Below, piece after piece: positions 35,000 through 43,555 of a DNA stretch of 64,000 nucleotides. Under the pieces are notes generated by a model. That model ran no database searches. It worked only from the letters and a program-made list of their open reading frames with translations, and had not been told where the DNA came from. Source of the stretch: Agromyces lapidis (GTDB lineage Bacteria; Actinomycetota; Actinomycetes; Actinomycetales; Microbacteriaceae); contig NZ_WBIQ01000001.1 of assembly GCF_009749405.1 (NCBI RefSeq), forward strand, positions 62,001 to 126,000, given 5' to 3'. The first letter of the stretch is position 1. Every line of letters begins with the position of its first letter. Both the position numbers and the translations under genes were made by a program.

Positions 35000-37486
35000 T
35001 CACCCCTCGGGTCGCGCGGCGACCGGTTCGCGAGCGGCCGGGGCATCCGATGCGATGGATGCCTCGCGCCCGACCGGTGCGCTCGCAACGCGCTCGACGG
35101 CGCCCGCCCGCGCCGCCTCGACCGCCCGGAACACGGCCTCGGGCGTGGCCGGCGAGGCGAGCTCGACCGCGCGGCCGGGTGCGCCGAACGCGCCGACGGC
35201 GGCGCGCAGCGCCTCGCGGGCGCTGAACGCGAGCATGAGCGGGGGCTCGCCGACCGCCTTCGAGCCGTACACCGCCCCGTCCTCGCGGGCGTTCTCGAAG
35301 AGGTGCACGTTGAACACCTCGGGCATCTCCGAGAAGCTCGGCAGCTTGTACGTGGAGGCCGACTGCGTGAGCAGGCGACCCCGGTTCGGGCCGTCGCCCG
35401 TGTCCCACAGGAGCTCCTCGAGCGTGAGCCATCCCACGCCCTGGACGTAGCCGCCCTCGATCTGCCCGAGGTCGATGAGCGGCGAGAGCGAGTCGCCGAC
35501 GTCGTGCACGATGTCGACGCGGCGCAGCCGGTACTCGCCCGTGAACCCGTCGACCTCGACTTCGGCGGCCGCGGCCCCGTAGGCGAAGTACTTGAAGGGC
35601 GAGCCCTGCATGCGGTCGAGATCCCACTCCAGGCCCTCGGTGCGGTAGTACCCGGCCGCGAACAGCTGCACGCGCTCGAGGTAGGCGATGGCGACGAGCT
35701 CGTCGAACCGCAGTTCGGGGCCGCCGGCGCCGGGACCGCGCACGACGCCGCCGCCGAAGCGCACCTCGCCGGGGTCGATGCCGAGTCGGGGCGCCGCCAC
35801 CTCGGCCAGCCGATCTCGGATCTGCTCGCACGCGTGCTTCACCGCGCCGCCGTTGAGGTCCGCGCCCGAGGAGGCCGCCGTCGCCGAGGTGTTGGGCACC
35901 TTGTCGGTGCGCGTCGGCGCGAGCCGCACGCGGTGCGCCTCGACGCCGAGCGCGGTCGCGGCGACCTGCAGCATCTTCGTGTGCAGGCCCTGCCCCATCT
36001 CGGTGCCGCCGTGGTTCACGAGCACCGAGCCGTCCTTGTAGACCTGCACGAGCGCGCCGGCCTGGTTGAAGGCGGTGAAATTGAACGAGATGCCGAACTT
36101 GATCGGGGTGATGGCGAGTCCGCGCTTGACCTGGGTGTGCGCCCGGTTGAACGCGTCGATCTCGCCGCGGCGCGCGTCGTGGTCGCACTCCTCCTTCAGG
36201 CGGGACCAGATCGCCGGCATGCGCTCGGCGTCCTTCACGAGCTGCCCGTAGGGCGTCGTCTGGCCGGGACGATAGAAGTTCTGCTCGCGCAGCCGTTCGG
36301 GCTCGATGCCGAGCAGCGGCGCAGCGCGGCCGAGGACGTCCTCGATGAGGAACACCCCCTGCGGCCCGCCGAACCCGCGGAACGCCGTGTTCGAGGGCAG
36401 GTTCGTCTTGGCGACTCGGCCGTGGGCGCGCACGTTCGGGATCCAGTAGGCGTTGTCGATGTGGCAGAGCGCGCGGGTCATCACCGGTTCGGACAGATCG
36501 AGGCTCCACCCGCCGTCGCTCGTCAGCGTCGCCTCGAGCGCCAGAAGCCCGCCGTCGCCCGTGAAGCCCGCCCGCCACGCGATGTGGAACGGGTGGCGCT
36601 TGCCGGTCATCGTGAGATCGTGCGTGCGGTCGAGCCGCAGTCGCACCGGGCGGCCCGTGAGCTTCGCGCCGAGCGCGGCGATCGCGGCGAAGCCGTGCGG
36701 CTGCATCTCCTTTCCGCCGAAACCGCCGCCCATGCGCAGCTGCTGCACGGTGACCTCGTGCGAGGGGATGCCGAGCACGTGCGCGACGATCTCCTGGGTC
36801 TCGCTCGGATGCTGCGTCGAGCACTGCACGAGGTACTGCCCGTCGCCGTCGCGCACCGCGAACGAGGCGTGCGTCTCGAGATAGAAGTGCTCCTGCCCGC
36901 CGAACTCCGAGACGCCCTCGAGCACGAGTGACGCGGTGCGGAGGGCCTCGACCGCGTCGCCGCGCACGACCGTGCGCGGGATGCCCTGGAAGGACCCCGC
37001 CTCGATCGCCTCGCGCAGGGTGACGATCGAGGGCAGCGGCTCGGCCTCGACGCGCACGGCCGCGGCGCCGAGCCGGGCGGCCTCGGGCGTCTCGCCGAGC
37101 ACCCACGCGAGGGCGTGCCCGTGGAACATGGCCTCGGCGGGGAAGAGCGGTTCGTCGTGCTTCACGCCCGCATCGTTGACGCCCGGCACGTCGTCGGCCG
37201 TGAGCACCCTGACGACGCCCGCCACCTCGTAGGCGGGGGCGACGTCGAGCGAGATGCGGGCGTGCGCGTGCGTCGACTGCACGGGCCATGCCGTGAGCAC
37301 GCCCGAGGTGCGGGCGGCGAGGTCGTCGGTGTACTGCGCGCGACCGGTGACGTGCAGGGCCGCGCTCTCGTGCGGGGCGACGCGACCCACGACGGGGTCG
37401 GCCGGACGATCGGCGAGCGACGCGCCCGCGCCGCCCGAGGCTCCGGGCATCGCGCCGGAGATGTTCGGAGGGGTCGCGGGGATCAT
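35000..37486 (-). CDS. xdhB: Xanthine dehydrogenase molybdenum subunit XdhB
   Basis: 828 residues. Mo-binding blocks GQEHFYLET, MGGGFGGKE and GTEMGQGLHTKMLQVA are present, and GEPPLMLAFSAREAL carries the catalytic Glu of the family. It hydroxylates hypoxanthine and xanthine to urate with XdhA. A roughly 35-residue Ala/Glu-rich tail follows the normal end. The ATG overlaps the xdhA stop (ATGA). Confidence 0.94.
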   Translation of the reverse strand: MIPATPPNISGAMPGASGGAGASLADRPADPVVGRVAPHESAALHVTGRAQYTDDLAARTSGVLTAWPVQSTHAHARISLDVAPAYEVAGVVRVLTADDVPGVNDAGVKHDEPLFPAEAMFHGHALAWVLGETPEAARLGAAAVRVEAEPLPSIVTLREAIEAGSFQGIPRTVVRGDAVEALRTASLVLEGVSEFGGQEHFYLETHASFAVRDGDGQYLVQCSTQHPSETQEIVAHVLGIPSHEVTVQQLRMGGGFGGKEMQPHGFAAIAALGAKLTGRPVRLRLDRTHDLTMTGKRHPFHIAWRAGFTGDGGLLALEATLTSDGGWSLDLSEPVMTRALCHIDNAYWIPNVRAHGRVAKTNLPSNTAFRGFGGPQGVFLIEDVLGRAAPLLGIEPERLREQNFYRPGQTTPYGQLVKDAERMPAIWSRLKEECDHDARRGEIDAFNRAHTQVKRGLAITPIKFGISFNFTAFNQAGALVQVYKDGSVLVNHGGTEMGQGLHTKMLQVAATALGVEAHRVRLAPTRTDKVPNTSATAASSGADLNGGAVKHACEQIRDRLAEVAAPRLGIDPGEVRFGGGVVRGPGAGGPELRFDELVAIAYLERVQLFAAGYYRTEGLEWDLDRMQGSPFKYFAYGAAAAEVEVDGFTGEYRLRRVDIVHDVGDSLSPLIDLGQIEGGYVQGVGWLTLEELLWDTGDGPNRGRLLTQSASTYKLPSFSEMPEVFNVHLFENAREDGAVYGSKAVGEPPLMLAFSAREALRAAVGAFGAPGRAVELASPATPEAVFRAVEAARAGAVERVASAPVGREASIASDAPAAREPVAARPEG

Positions 37487-38949
37487 GCCGGCACCCCCGC
37501 CCGATCGGGCGCCGCTTCGGCGTCGCGGTGGAAGAGCTTCACGAGCGCGTTGCCGAGCATGAGCGAGCGGTACTCGCTCGAGGCGCGGTGATCCGACATC
37601 GGGGTGCCCTCGCCCGCCAGCACCGCCGCGGCGCGGCGCACCGTCTCGAGGCTCCAGGGCTCGCCGACGAGCGCCGCCTCGGTCGCGTGCGCACGCAGGG
37701 GGGTGGCGGCGACGCCGCCGAGGCCGATCCGGGCGGCGGTCACGACGCCGCCGTCGAGGTCGAGCGCGAATCCGAGGGCGACGCTCGAGATGTCGTCGAA
37801 TCGACGCTTCGCGATCTTGTGGAAGGCCGTCAGCCTCGCGAGCGGCAGCGGGATGCGGACGGCCCGGATGAGCTCGCCCGGCGCGAGCACCGTCTCGCGG
37901 TAGCCGGTGAAGTAGTCGGCGACGCCGACCTCGCGTTCGCCGTCGAGCGAGGCGAGCACGAGACGCGCGTCGAGGGCGATGAGCGCGGGAGGCGCATCGC
38001 CGATCGGGGAACCGGTGCCGAGGTTGCCGCCGAGGGTCGCGCGGTTGCGGATCAGCCGCGAGGCGAACTGCGGGATGAGCTGCGCGAGGAGCGGCACTCG
38101 ACCGTCGAGGCGCCGTTCGACCTCGGACAGCGGCAGGGCCGCGCCGAGCTCGACGGCGTCGTCGTCGACGCGGAAGCCGCGCAGCTCGTCGAGGCGGTCG
38201 ATCGCCACGAGCAGCGGATCGCGGCGACCGCGGAGGTTCACCTCGACGCCGAGGTCGGTCGAGCCCGCGACGGCGACGGCCGACGGCTCGTCGTGGAGCA
38301 GTCGCAACGCCGCGTCGAGCGTCGTCGGCCGGACGAAGCGGGCGCCGCCGCCCTCGAAGTCCGTCGCGACCGGTGCAGGTGCCGGCTGCGTGCGGCGCTC
38401 CGCGAGCGGATCGCCCTCGTCGGGCCCGCCGAGCGCATAGGCGGCGTCGCGGATGGGGCGGTAGCCGGTGCATCGGCAGAGGTTGCCGCCGAGCGCATGC
38501 AGGTCGAAGCCGTTGGGGCCGTGCTCGGCGGTGTCGCCTCCCTCGGTCGCGATGGCCGCGGGCGCGCGGTCGGCGCGGTAGAACTCCGCCGCGATGCTGC
38601 AGACGAACCCGGGCGTGCAGTAGCCGCACTGCGAACCGCCCGACTCGGCCAACCCGCGCTGCACCGGGTGCAGGGACTCGGGGTCGCCGAGGCCCTCGGC
38701 GGTGACGACCTCCTGGCCGTCGAGCGCCGCGACCGGCACGAGGCACGAGTTCACCGCCGTCCACGTGGTGCCGCCCTCGTCGTCAGGGGTCGCGACGAGC
38801 ACCGCGCAGGCGCCGCACTCGCCTTCGGCGCAGCCCTCCTTCGCGCCGGTGAGCCCCGTCGAGCGCAGCCAGTCGAGCGCGGTCGTGTGCGCGGTGACGC
38901 CCGTCAGCGGGCGCCGTCGTGCGTTGACGGTGAGAACGGGTTCTTCCAT
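37483..38949 (-). CDS. xdhA: Xanthine dehydrogenase Fe-S/FAD subunit XdhA
   Basis: 488 residues. The plant-type [2Fe-2S] ligands are Cys40, 45, 48 and 69; the second centre uses Cys108, 111, 158 and 160; the FAD domain follows (GGNLGTGSPIGDAPPALIA). It takes electrons from XdhB to NAD+. The ATG at 38949 has GGAGGAG eight bases upstream. TAGACT (complement of 38991-38996) is a plausible -10 box. First gene of xdhABC. Confidence 0.95.
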   Translation of the reverse strand: MEEPVLTVNARRRPLTGVTAHTTALDWLRSTGLTGAKEGCAEGECGACAVLVATPDDEGGTTWTAVNSCLVPVAALDGQEVVTAEGLGDPESLHPVQRGLAESGGSQCGYCTPGFVCSIAAEFYRADRAPAAIATEGGDTAEHGPNGFDLHALGGNLCRCTGYRPIRDAAYALGGPDEGDPLAERRTQPAPAPVATDFEGGGARFVRPTTLDAALRLLHDEPSAVAVAGSTDLGVEVNLRGRRDPLLVAIDRLDELRGFRVDDDAVELGAALPLSEVERRLDGRVPLLAQLIPQFASRLIRNRATLGGNLGTGSPIGDAPPALIALDARLVLASLDGEREVGVADYFTGYRETVLAPGELIRAVRIPLPLARLTAFHKIAKRRFDDISSVALGFALDLDGGVVTAARIGLGGVAATPLRAHATEAALVGEPWSLETVRRAAAVLAGEGTPMSDHRASSEYRSLMLGNALVKLFHRDAEAAPDRAGVPA

Positions 38950-39065
38950 GGGCCGGGCTCCTCCGGTGCGACGTTGCACCCCTCCTTCGGAGTCTACGCA
39001 CCTCCACCGCACCGGGCGCCGTGGAGGGGACGGCAGGTTCCGGGCACCGGGCGCAGCCCCGGGTG

Positions 39066-39071
39066 TAGCCT
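39066..39071 (+). promoter_or_regulatory. -10 box of the purine-degradation operon
   Basis: TAGCCT precedes the upstream ORF by about 50 bp and is divergent from the xdhA promoter across a gap of about 70 bp. No good -35 box is seen, which suggests activator dependence; no regulator gene is adjacent. Confidence 0.4.
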
Positions 39072-39123
39072 CCGAGATACGCCGCCGTCGGTGCCGACGC
39101 GCGGCGCGGACGGAGGTGTTCGC

Positions 39124-39165
39124 ATGGCCATCGGGGTCGTCCGCAACGCCCGCCTGCGGAGGTGA
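39124..39165 (+). CDS. 13-residue upstream ORF
   Basis: MAIGVVRNARLRR with its own GGAGG seven bases before the ATG. Its last codons (CGG AGG TGA) form the ribosome-binding site of the DUF6986 gene, whose ATG is two bases after the uORF stop. The AGG codon is rare in this genome. Such a layout would couple or attenuate translation of the operon; there is no direct evidence that it is translated. Confidence 0.45.
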   Translation: MAIGVVRNARLRR

Positions 39166-39167
39166 GC

Positions 39168-40436
39168 ATGCCCGCCCGTCCGCGCACGGCGCTCACGGCC
39201 GCCGAGCGCGCCCGCATCGACGACCGGCTCGACGCCACCGACCGGCTGCTCGAGCGCGCCTACCCCGGCGACGACGGCTCCCGCCAGCCGGTGCACACCA
39301 TCTACGTGCCGGGCGATCGCTACACGCCCGAGCTCCCCGTCGAGTGGGGCAGGGCTGCGCGCGAGGCCGCCGCCTGGGCGGGCGGCGCCGAGGCGCTCGG
39401 CCTCCGGGTGGGCGTCGAGGCAGCGATCGCGAAGGCGGTGGCCCCCCTCGTCGAGCGGAAGCTCGCCACGGAGCCGATCGAGGACCTGCGGATCGACTTC
39501 GAGGACGGCTACGGCGTGCGCGACGACGCCGCCGAGGACGCCGACGCCGTGCGCGCCGCCAAACGCGTGGCCGCCGCGACGGGTGCGCATTTCGCGCCGC
39601 CGTTCATCGGGATCCGGTGCAAGTCCTTCGAAGCCGCGACGCGTGCGAGGGGCGTGCGCACCCTCGATCTCTTCATCACGGCGCTCGTCGAGCAGGGCGG
39701 GCTGCCCGATGGACTCATGCTCACGCTCCCGAAGGTGTCGACGGTCGCGCAGGTCGAGGCGATGGCCGAGGTGCTCGCGGCGCTCGAACGCGCCCACGGG
39801 CTGCCCGACGGCCGGCTGCGCTTCGAGGTGCAGGTCGAGACGCCCCAGCTCGTCCTCGGCGCCGACGGCACCGCCCCGGTGGCGCGGCTCGCGCTCGCCG
39901 CACCCGGCCGCATCGTCGGCCTCCATTTCGGCACCTACGACTACACCGCGGCCCTCGGCATCGCAGCGCCCTACCAGTCGCTCGAGCACCCGGCGGCCGA
40001 TCACGCCAAGCACGTCATGCAGCTCGCCGTCGCGGGCACCGGCATCCGGCTCTCCGACGGCTCGTCGAACCTCCTGCCGGTCGACGACCGTGCGCTGGAG
40101 GCCTGGCGGGTGCACGCCCGCCTCGTGCGACGGGCGTTCGAGCGAGGCATCCCGCAGGGGTGGGACCTCCACCCGGCGCAGCTCCCGACGCGCTTCGTCG
40201 CGGCGTACGCGTACTACCGCGAGGGGTACCCCGAGGCATCCGCCCGCCTTCGTCACGTGCACGACGGCACCGCGGGCGCCGTGCTCGACGAGCCGGCGAC
40301 GGTGCGCGCGCTCGCCGGGTTCGTGCGACGAGGCGTGCAGTGCGGGGCGCTCACGGGCGACGAGGTCGCCGCCGACACGGGCTTCGACGAGGGCGCGCTC
40401 GCCGGGCTCGCGAGCGCGAGGCGCACCGCGAGATGA
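39168..40436 (+). CDS. DUF6986 aldolase/CitE-like protein of ureide catabolism clusters
   Basis: 422 residues. The core resembles the HpcH/HpaI/CitE/malate-synthase TIM barrel: LRIDFEDGYG (about residue 108), LRFEVQVETPQL (about 218) and LHFGTYDYTAALG (about 245) could supply the acidic metal ligands. The function is not established. As first gene of the purine-ring operon it may act on glyoxylate or a ureide product (inference). The ATG at 39168 is preferred to the in-frame GTG at 39162, which lies inside the ribosome site. Confidence 0.75.
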   Translation: MPARPRTALTAAERARIDDRLDATDRLLERAYPGDDGSRQPVHTIYVPGDRYTPELPVEWGRAAREAAAWAGGAEALGLRVGVEAAIAKAVAPLVERKLATEPIEDLRIDFEDGYGVRDDAAEDADAVRAAKRVAAATGAHFAPPFIGIRCKSFEAATRARGVRTLDLFITALVEQGGLPDGLMLTLPKVSTVAQVEAMAEVLAALERAHGLPDGRLRFEVQVETPQLVLGADGTAPVARLALAAPGRIVGLHFGTYDYTAALGIAAPYQSLEHPAADHAKHVMQLAVAGTGIRLSDGSSNLLPVDDRALEAWRVHARLVRRAFERGIPQGWDLHPAQLPTRFVAAYAYYREGYPEASARLRHVHDGTAGAVLDEPATVRALAGFVRRGVQCGALTGDEVAADTGFDEGALAGLASARRTAR

Positions 40437-40482
40437 CCGGATGCCGCCGCAGACGCACCGAGGACGACCACGAGGAGGCTCG

Positions 40483-41301
40483 ATGAGCGACTACTTCACC
40501 CCCGACGGCGGGCTGCCGGGGCAGCGCGAGCTGCTCAGCGACCGGGCGATCGTGACGACGGCGTACACGGTCATCCCGAAGGGGGTGCTGCGCGACATCG
40601 TGACCAGTCGCCTGCCGGGCTTCACCGACGCGCGCGCCTGGATCCTCGCCCGCCCCATCGCCGGCTTCGCGACGACCTTCTCGCAGCTCATCGTCGAGCT
40701 GGCGCCCGGCGGCGGGGCCGACCGGCCCGAGGCGGAGCCCGGGGTCGAGGGCGTCGTGTTCGTCACCGCGGGCGCCCTCGCACTGACCCTCGAGGGCCGG
40801 CCGCACCGGCTCGAGCCCGGCGGCTACGCGTACCTCGCCGCCGGCGCGAGCTGGTCGATCGCGAACGACGCCGATGAGCGCGTGAGCTTCCAGTGGATCA
40901 GGAAGGCCTACGAGCCGGTCGAGGGCGTCGATGCGCCGGCGTCGTTCGTCACGCGCGACCAGGACGTCGCGCCGCAGCCGATGCCGGGCACCGACGGCGC
41001 CTGGGCGACGAGCCGCTTCGTCGACCCCGACGACCTCGCGCACGACATGCACGTGAACATCGTGACGTTCCGGCCGGGCGGGTCCATCCCGTTCGCCGAG
41101 ACGCACGTGATGGAGCACGGGCTGTTCGTGCTCGAGGGCAAGGGCGTGTACCGGCTCAACGACGACTGGGTCGAGGTCGAGGCGGGCGACTTCATGTGGC
41201 TGCGGGCGTTCTGCCCGCAGGCCTGCTACGCGGGCGGGCCGGGCCCGTTCCGCTACCTGCTCTACAAGGACGTCAACCGGCAGGTGAGGCTCACCGCGTG
41301 A
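40483..41301 (+). CDS. allE: (S)-ureidoglycine aminohydrolase (bicupin)
   Basis: 272 residues, two cupin domains. The metal-binding second cupin reads ETHVMEHGLFVLEGKGVYRL (about residues 206-225), matching the Mn-binding motif of UGHY. It converts ureidoglycine to ureidoglycolate and ammonia after allantoate hydrolysis. GAGGAGG precedes the ATG. The stop overlaps the next GTG (GTGA). Confidence 0.9.
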   Translation: MSDYFTPDGGLPGQRELLSDRAIVTTAYTVIPKGVLRDIVTSRLPGFTDARAWILARPIAGFATTFSQLIVELAPGGGADRPEAEPGVEGVVFVTAGALALTLEGRPHRLEPGGYAYLAAGASWSIANDADERVSFQWIRKAYEPVEGVDAPASFVTRDQDVAPQPMPGTDGAWATSRFVDPDDLAHDMHVNIVTFRPGGSIPFAETHVMEHGLFVLEGKGVYRLNDDWVEVEAGDFMWLRAFCPQACYAGGPGPFRYLLYKDVNRQVRLTA

Positions 41302-43193
41302 ACACCGAGCCCGAGGCATCCGCGCCGTTCGACCTGGTGCTGCGCACACGACGCGCCCTCGTCGACGGTGCGTTCGCGCCCGTCGAGCTGGGCGTCCGCG
41401 ACGGCGTCGTCGCGGCGATCGCCCCGCTCGGCACGGGGCTCGAGGGCGCGGATGTCGAGACCCTCGCCGACGACGAGGTGCTCCTGCCCGGGCTCGTCGA
41501 CACCCATGTGCACGTCGACGAGCCGGGCCGAACCGAATGGGAGGGCTTCGCCTCGGCGACGCGGGCGGCCGCGGCCGGGGGTGTCACGACGATCATCGAT
41601 ATGCCGCTCAACAGCATCCCGCCGACTGTCTCGGTCGCGGCGCTCGCGGTCAAGCGCGCCGCGGCGTCCGGGCAGCTCGCCGTCGATGTCGGGTTCTGGG
41701 GCGGGATCGTGCCCGGCTCCCTCGACGAGATCGAGCCGCTCGTCGCCGAGGGGGTGTTCGGCTTCAAGTGCTTCCTGCTGCCCTCGGGGGTGCCCGAGTT
41801 CCCGCCGCTGAGCGCCGAGGAGATGGAGGCGGCGATGCGACGGATCGCGGCGCTCGACTCGCTGCTCATCGTGCACGCCGAAGACGCGGGGCTGATCGAG
41901 GGCGCCCCGCACCGCGGCGGGCCCGCCTACGCGGACTTCCTCGCCTCGCGACCGCGGGCCGCGGAGGACACGGCGATCGCCGAGGTCATCGCCCGCGCGA
42001 GCCGCACCGGCGCCCGCGCGCACGTGCTGCACCTGAGCGCCGCCGACTCGCTCGGCCGCATCGCCGAGGCCCGCGCCGCCGGGGTCCGCCTGACCGTCGA
42101 GACCTGCCCGCACTACCTGACCCTGAGCGCCGAAGACGTTCCCGCCGGGGCGACCGCGTTCAAGTGCTGTCCGCCGATCCGCGAGCGGGCGAATCGCGAC
42201 GCCCTCTGGCAGGGGCTCGCCGACGGCGTCATCGACCTCGTCGTCTCCGACCACTCGCCGGCCACGCCCGAGCTGAAGTTCGCGGGCGACGGCGACTTCG
42301 AGCTCGCCTGGGGTGGCATCGCGTCGCTGCAGCTCGGGCTGCCGCTCGTCTGGACGGAGGCGCGCCGTCGCGGCATCGGGCTCGAGCAGGTCGTGCGATG
42401 GATGTCGGAGCACCCCGCCGAGCTCGTCGGGCTGCCCGCGAAGGGGCGCATCGCGGTCGGCGCCGACGCCGACCTCGTCGTCTTCGCGCCCGAGTCCCGC
42501 TTCACCGTCGACGCCACGGCACTGCTGCACCGGCATCCCGTCTCGCCGTACGACGGCCGCGAGCTCTCGGGCGTCGTCCGCCGGACCCTGCTCGCGGGCG
42601 AGCCCGTCGATCGCGAGCGGCCTCGCGGGCGGATGCTCCGGCGGGAGCCGCTTCCCCCCGCGAGTGGCCGCCTGCACACTGGGGCGATGACGCAGGCGAG
42701 TCGGCTCGAGCGGTTCAACGGCACCGATCGCGAGGACGCGTTCGCGTCGCTCCGGCCGTGCCTCGACGTCGCCCGCTGGTGCCAGGAGCTCGTCGACGCC
42801 CGGCCGTACGCCTCGGTCGATGCGCTCGTGCGTGCGGCCGGCGAGGCCGCCTCGCCGTTCACGGCCGCCGAGGTCGCCCGGGCGCTCGGCGACCACCCCC
42901 GGATCGGCGAACGCGCGACCGGAGCCGGTGAGGCCGCGACGCTGTCGCGCGGCGAGCAGGCGGGTGTCGACCCCGCCGACGCCGAGCTCGCCCGTGCGCT
43001 CGCCGAGGGCAACGCGGCGTACGAGCGGCGGTTCGGGCGGGTGTTCCTCATCCGGGCCGCGGGGCGCTCCGCGCGCGACATCCTCGACGCGCTCACCGAC
43101 CGCCTCCGCAACGACGACGCCGCGGAGGCGGCGGTCGTCGCCGAGCAGTTGCGCGAGATCGCGGTGCTGCGAGTGAAAGGACGTTTCTCATGA
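41298..43193 (+). CDS. allB-uraD: Fused allantoinase-OHCU decarboxylase
   Basis: 631 residues in one open frame. Residues 1-450 are allantoinase (VDTHVHVDEPGRTEWEG metal site; FKCFLLPSG with the metal-bridging Lys; VSDHSP). From about residue 464 (MTQASRLERFNG) to the end is OHCU decarboxylase, with catalytic His in LGDHPRIGERA. About 15 residues link them and no stop intervenes. The two activities make and then open allantoin. An internal ATG at 42688 could give a separate decarboxylase, but it has only a weak CACACT box and no clear ribosome site. GTG start overlaps the allE stop. Confidence 0.88.
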   Translation: MNTEPEASAPFDLVLRTRRALVDGAFAPVELGVRDGVVAAIAPLGTGLEGADVETLADDEVLLPGLVDTHVHVDEPGRTEWEGFASATRAAAAGGVTTIIDMPLNSIPPTVSVAALAVKRAAASGQLAVDVGFWGGIVPGSLDEIEPLVAEGVFGFKCFLLPSGVPEFPPLSAEEMEAAMRRIAALDSLLIVHAEDAGLIEGAPHRGGPAYADFLASRPRAAEDTAIAEVIARASRTGARAHVLHLSAADSLGRIAEARAAGVRLTVETCPHYLTLSAEDVPAGATAFKCCPPIRERANRDALWQGLADGVIDLVVSDHSPATPELKFAGDGDFELAWGGIASLQLGLPLVWTEARRRGIGLEQVVRWMSEHPAELVGLPAKGRIAVGADADLVVFAPESRFTVDATALLHRHPVSPYDGRELSGVVRRTLLAGEPVDRERPRGRMLRREPLPPASGRLHTGAMTQASRLERFNGTDREDAFASLRPCLDVARWCQELVDARPYASVDALVRAAGEAASPFTAAEVARALGDHPRIGERATGAGEAATLSRGEQAGVDPADAELARALAEGNAAYERRFGRVFLIRAAGRSARDILDALTDRLRNDDAAEAAVVAEQLREIAVLRVKGRFS

Positions 43194-43549
43194 GCCGGTC
43201 GCAGATCACGACCCACGTGCTCGACGCCGCCCGCGGCGTGCCCGCCGTCGGCGTGGCCGTCGAGCTCCTCAGGCGCGACGGCGACGGCGACGACGACGGC
43301 GCCGGGTGGACGATGCTCGCGCGCGCCGTGACCGACCACGATGGACGGGCGAACGCGCTCGGCCCCGAGCGCGTCGCGCCGGGGGAGTACCGGCTGCGCT
43401 TCGACACGGGGGCCTACTTCGCCGCCCGAGGGACCGCGGGCTTCTACCCCGAGGTGCTCATCACCTTCGCGGTCGAGGAGGAGGGGCGGCACCACCACGT
43501 GCCGATCCTGCTCAGCCCGTTCGCGTATTCCACCTACCGAGGGAGCTAG
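43190..43549 (+). CDS. pucM: 5-hydroxyisourate hydrolase
   Basis: 119 residues, transthyretin-like. THVLDAARGVPAVG at the N-terminus and the terminal YSTYRGS are the family signatures. It hydrolyses the uricase product HIU to OHCU, which the upstream fused protein decarboxylates. The ATG overlaps the preceding stop (ATGA). Confidence 0.95.
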   Translation: MSRSQITTHVLDAARGVPAVGVAVELLRRDGDGDDDGAGWTMLARAVTDHDGRANALGPERVAPGEYRLRFDTGAYFAARGTAGFYPEVLITFAVEEEGRHHHVPILLSPFAYSTYRGS

Positions 43550-43555
43550 ACGAGC

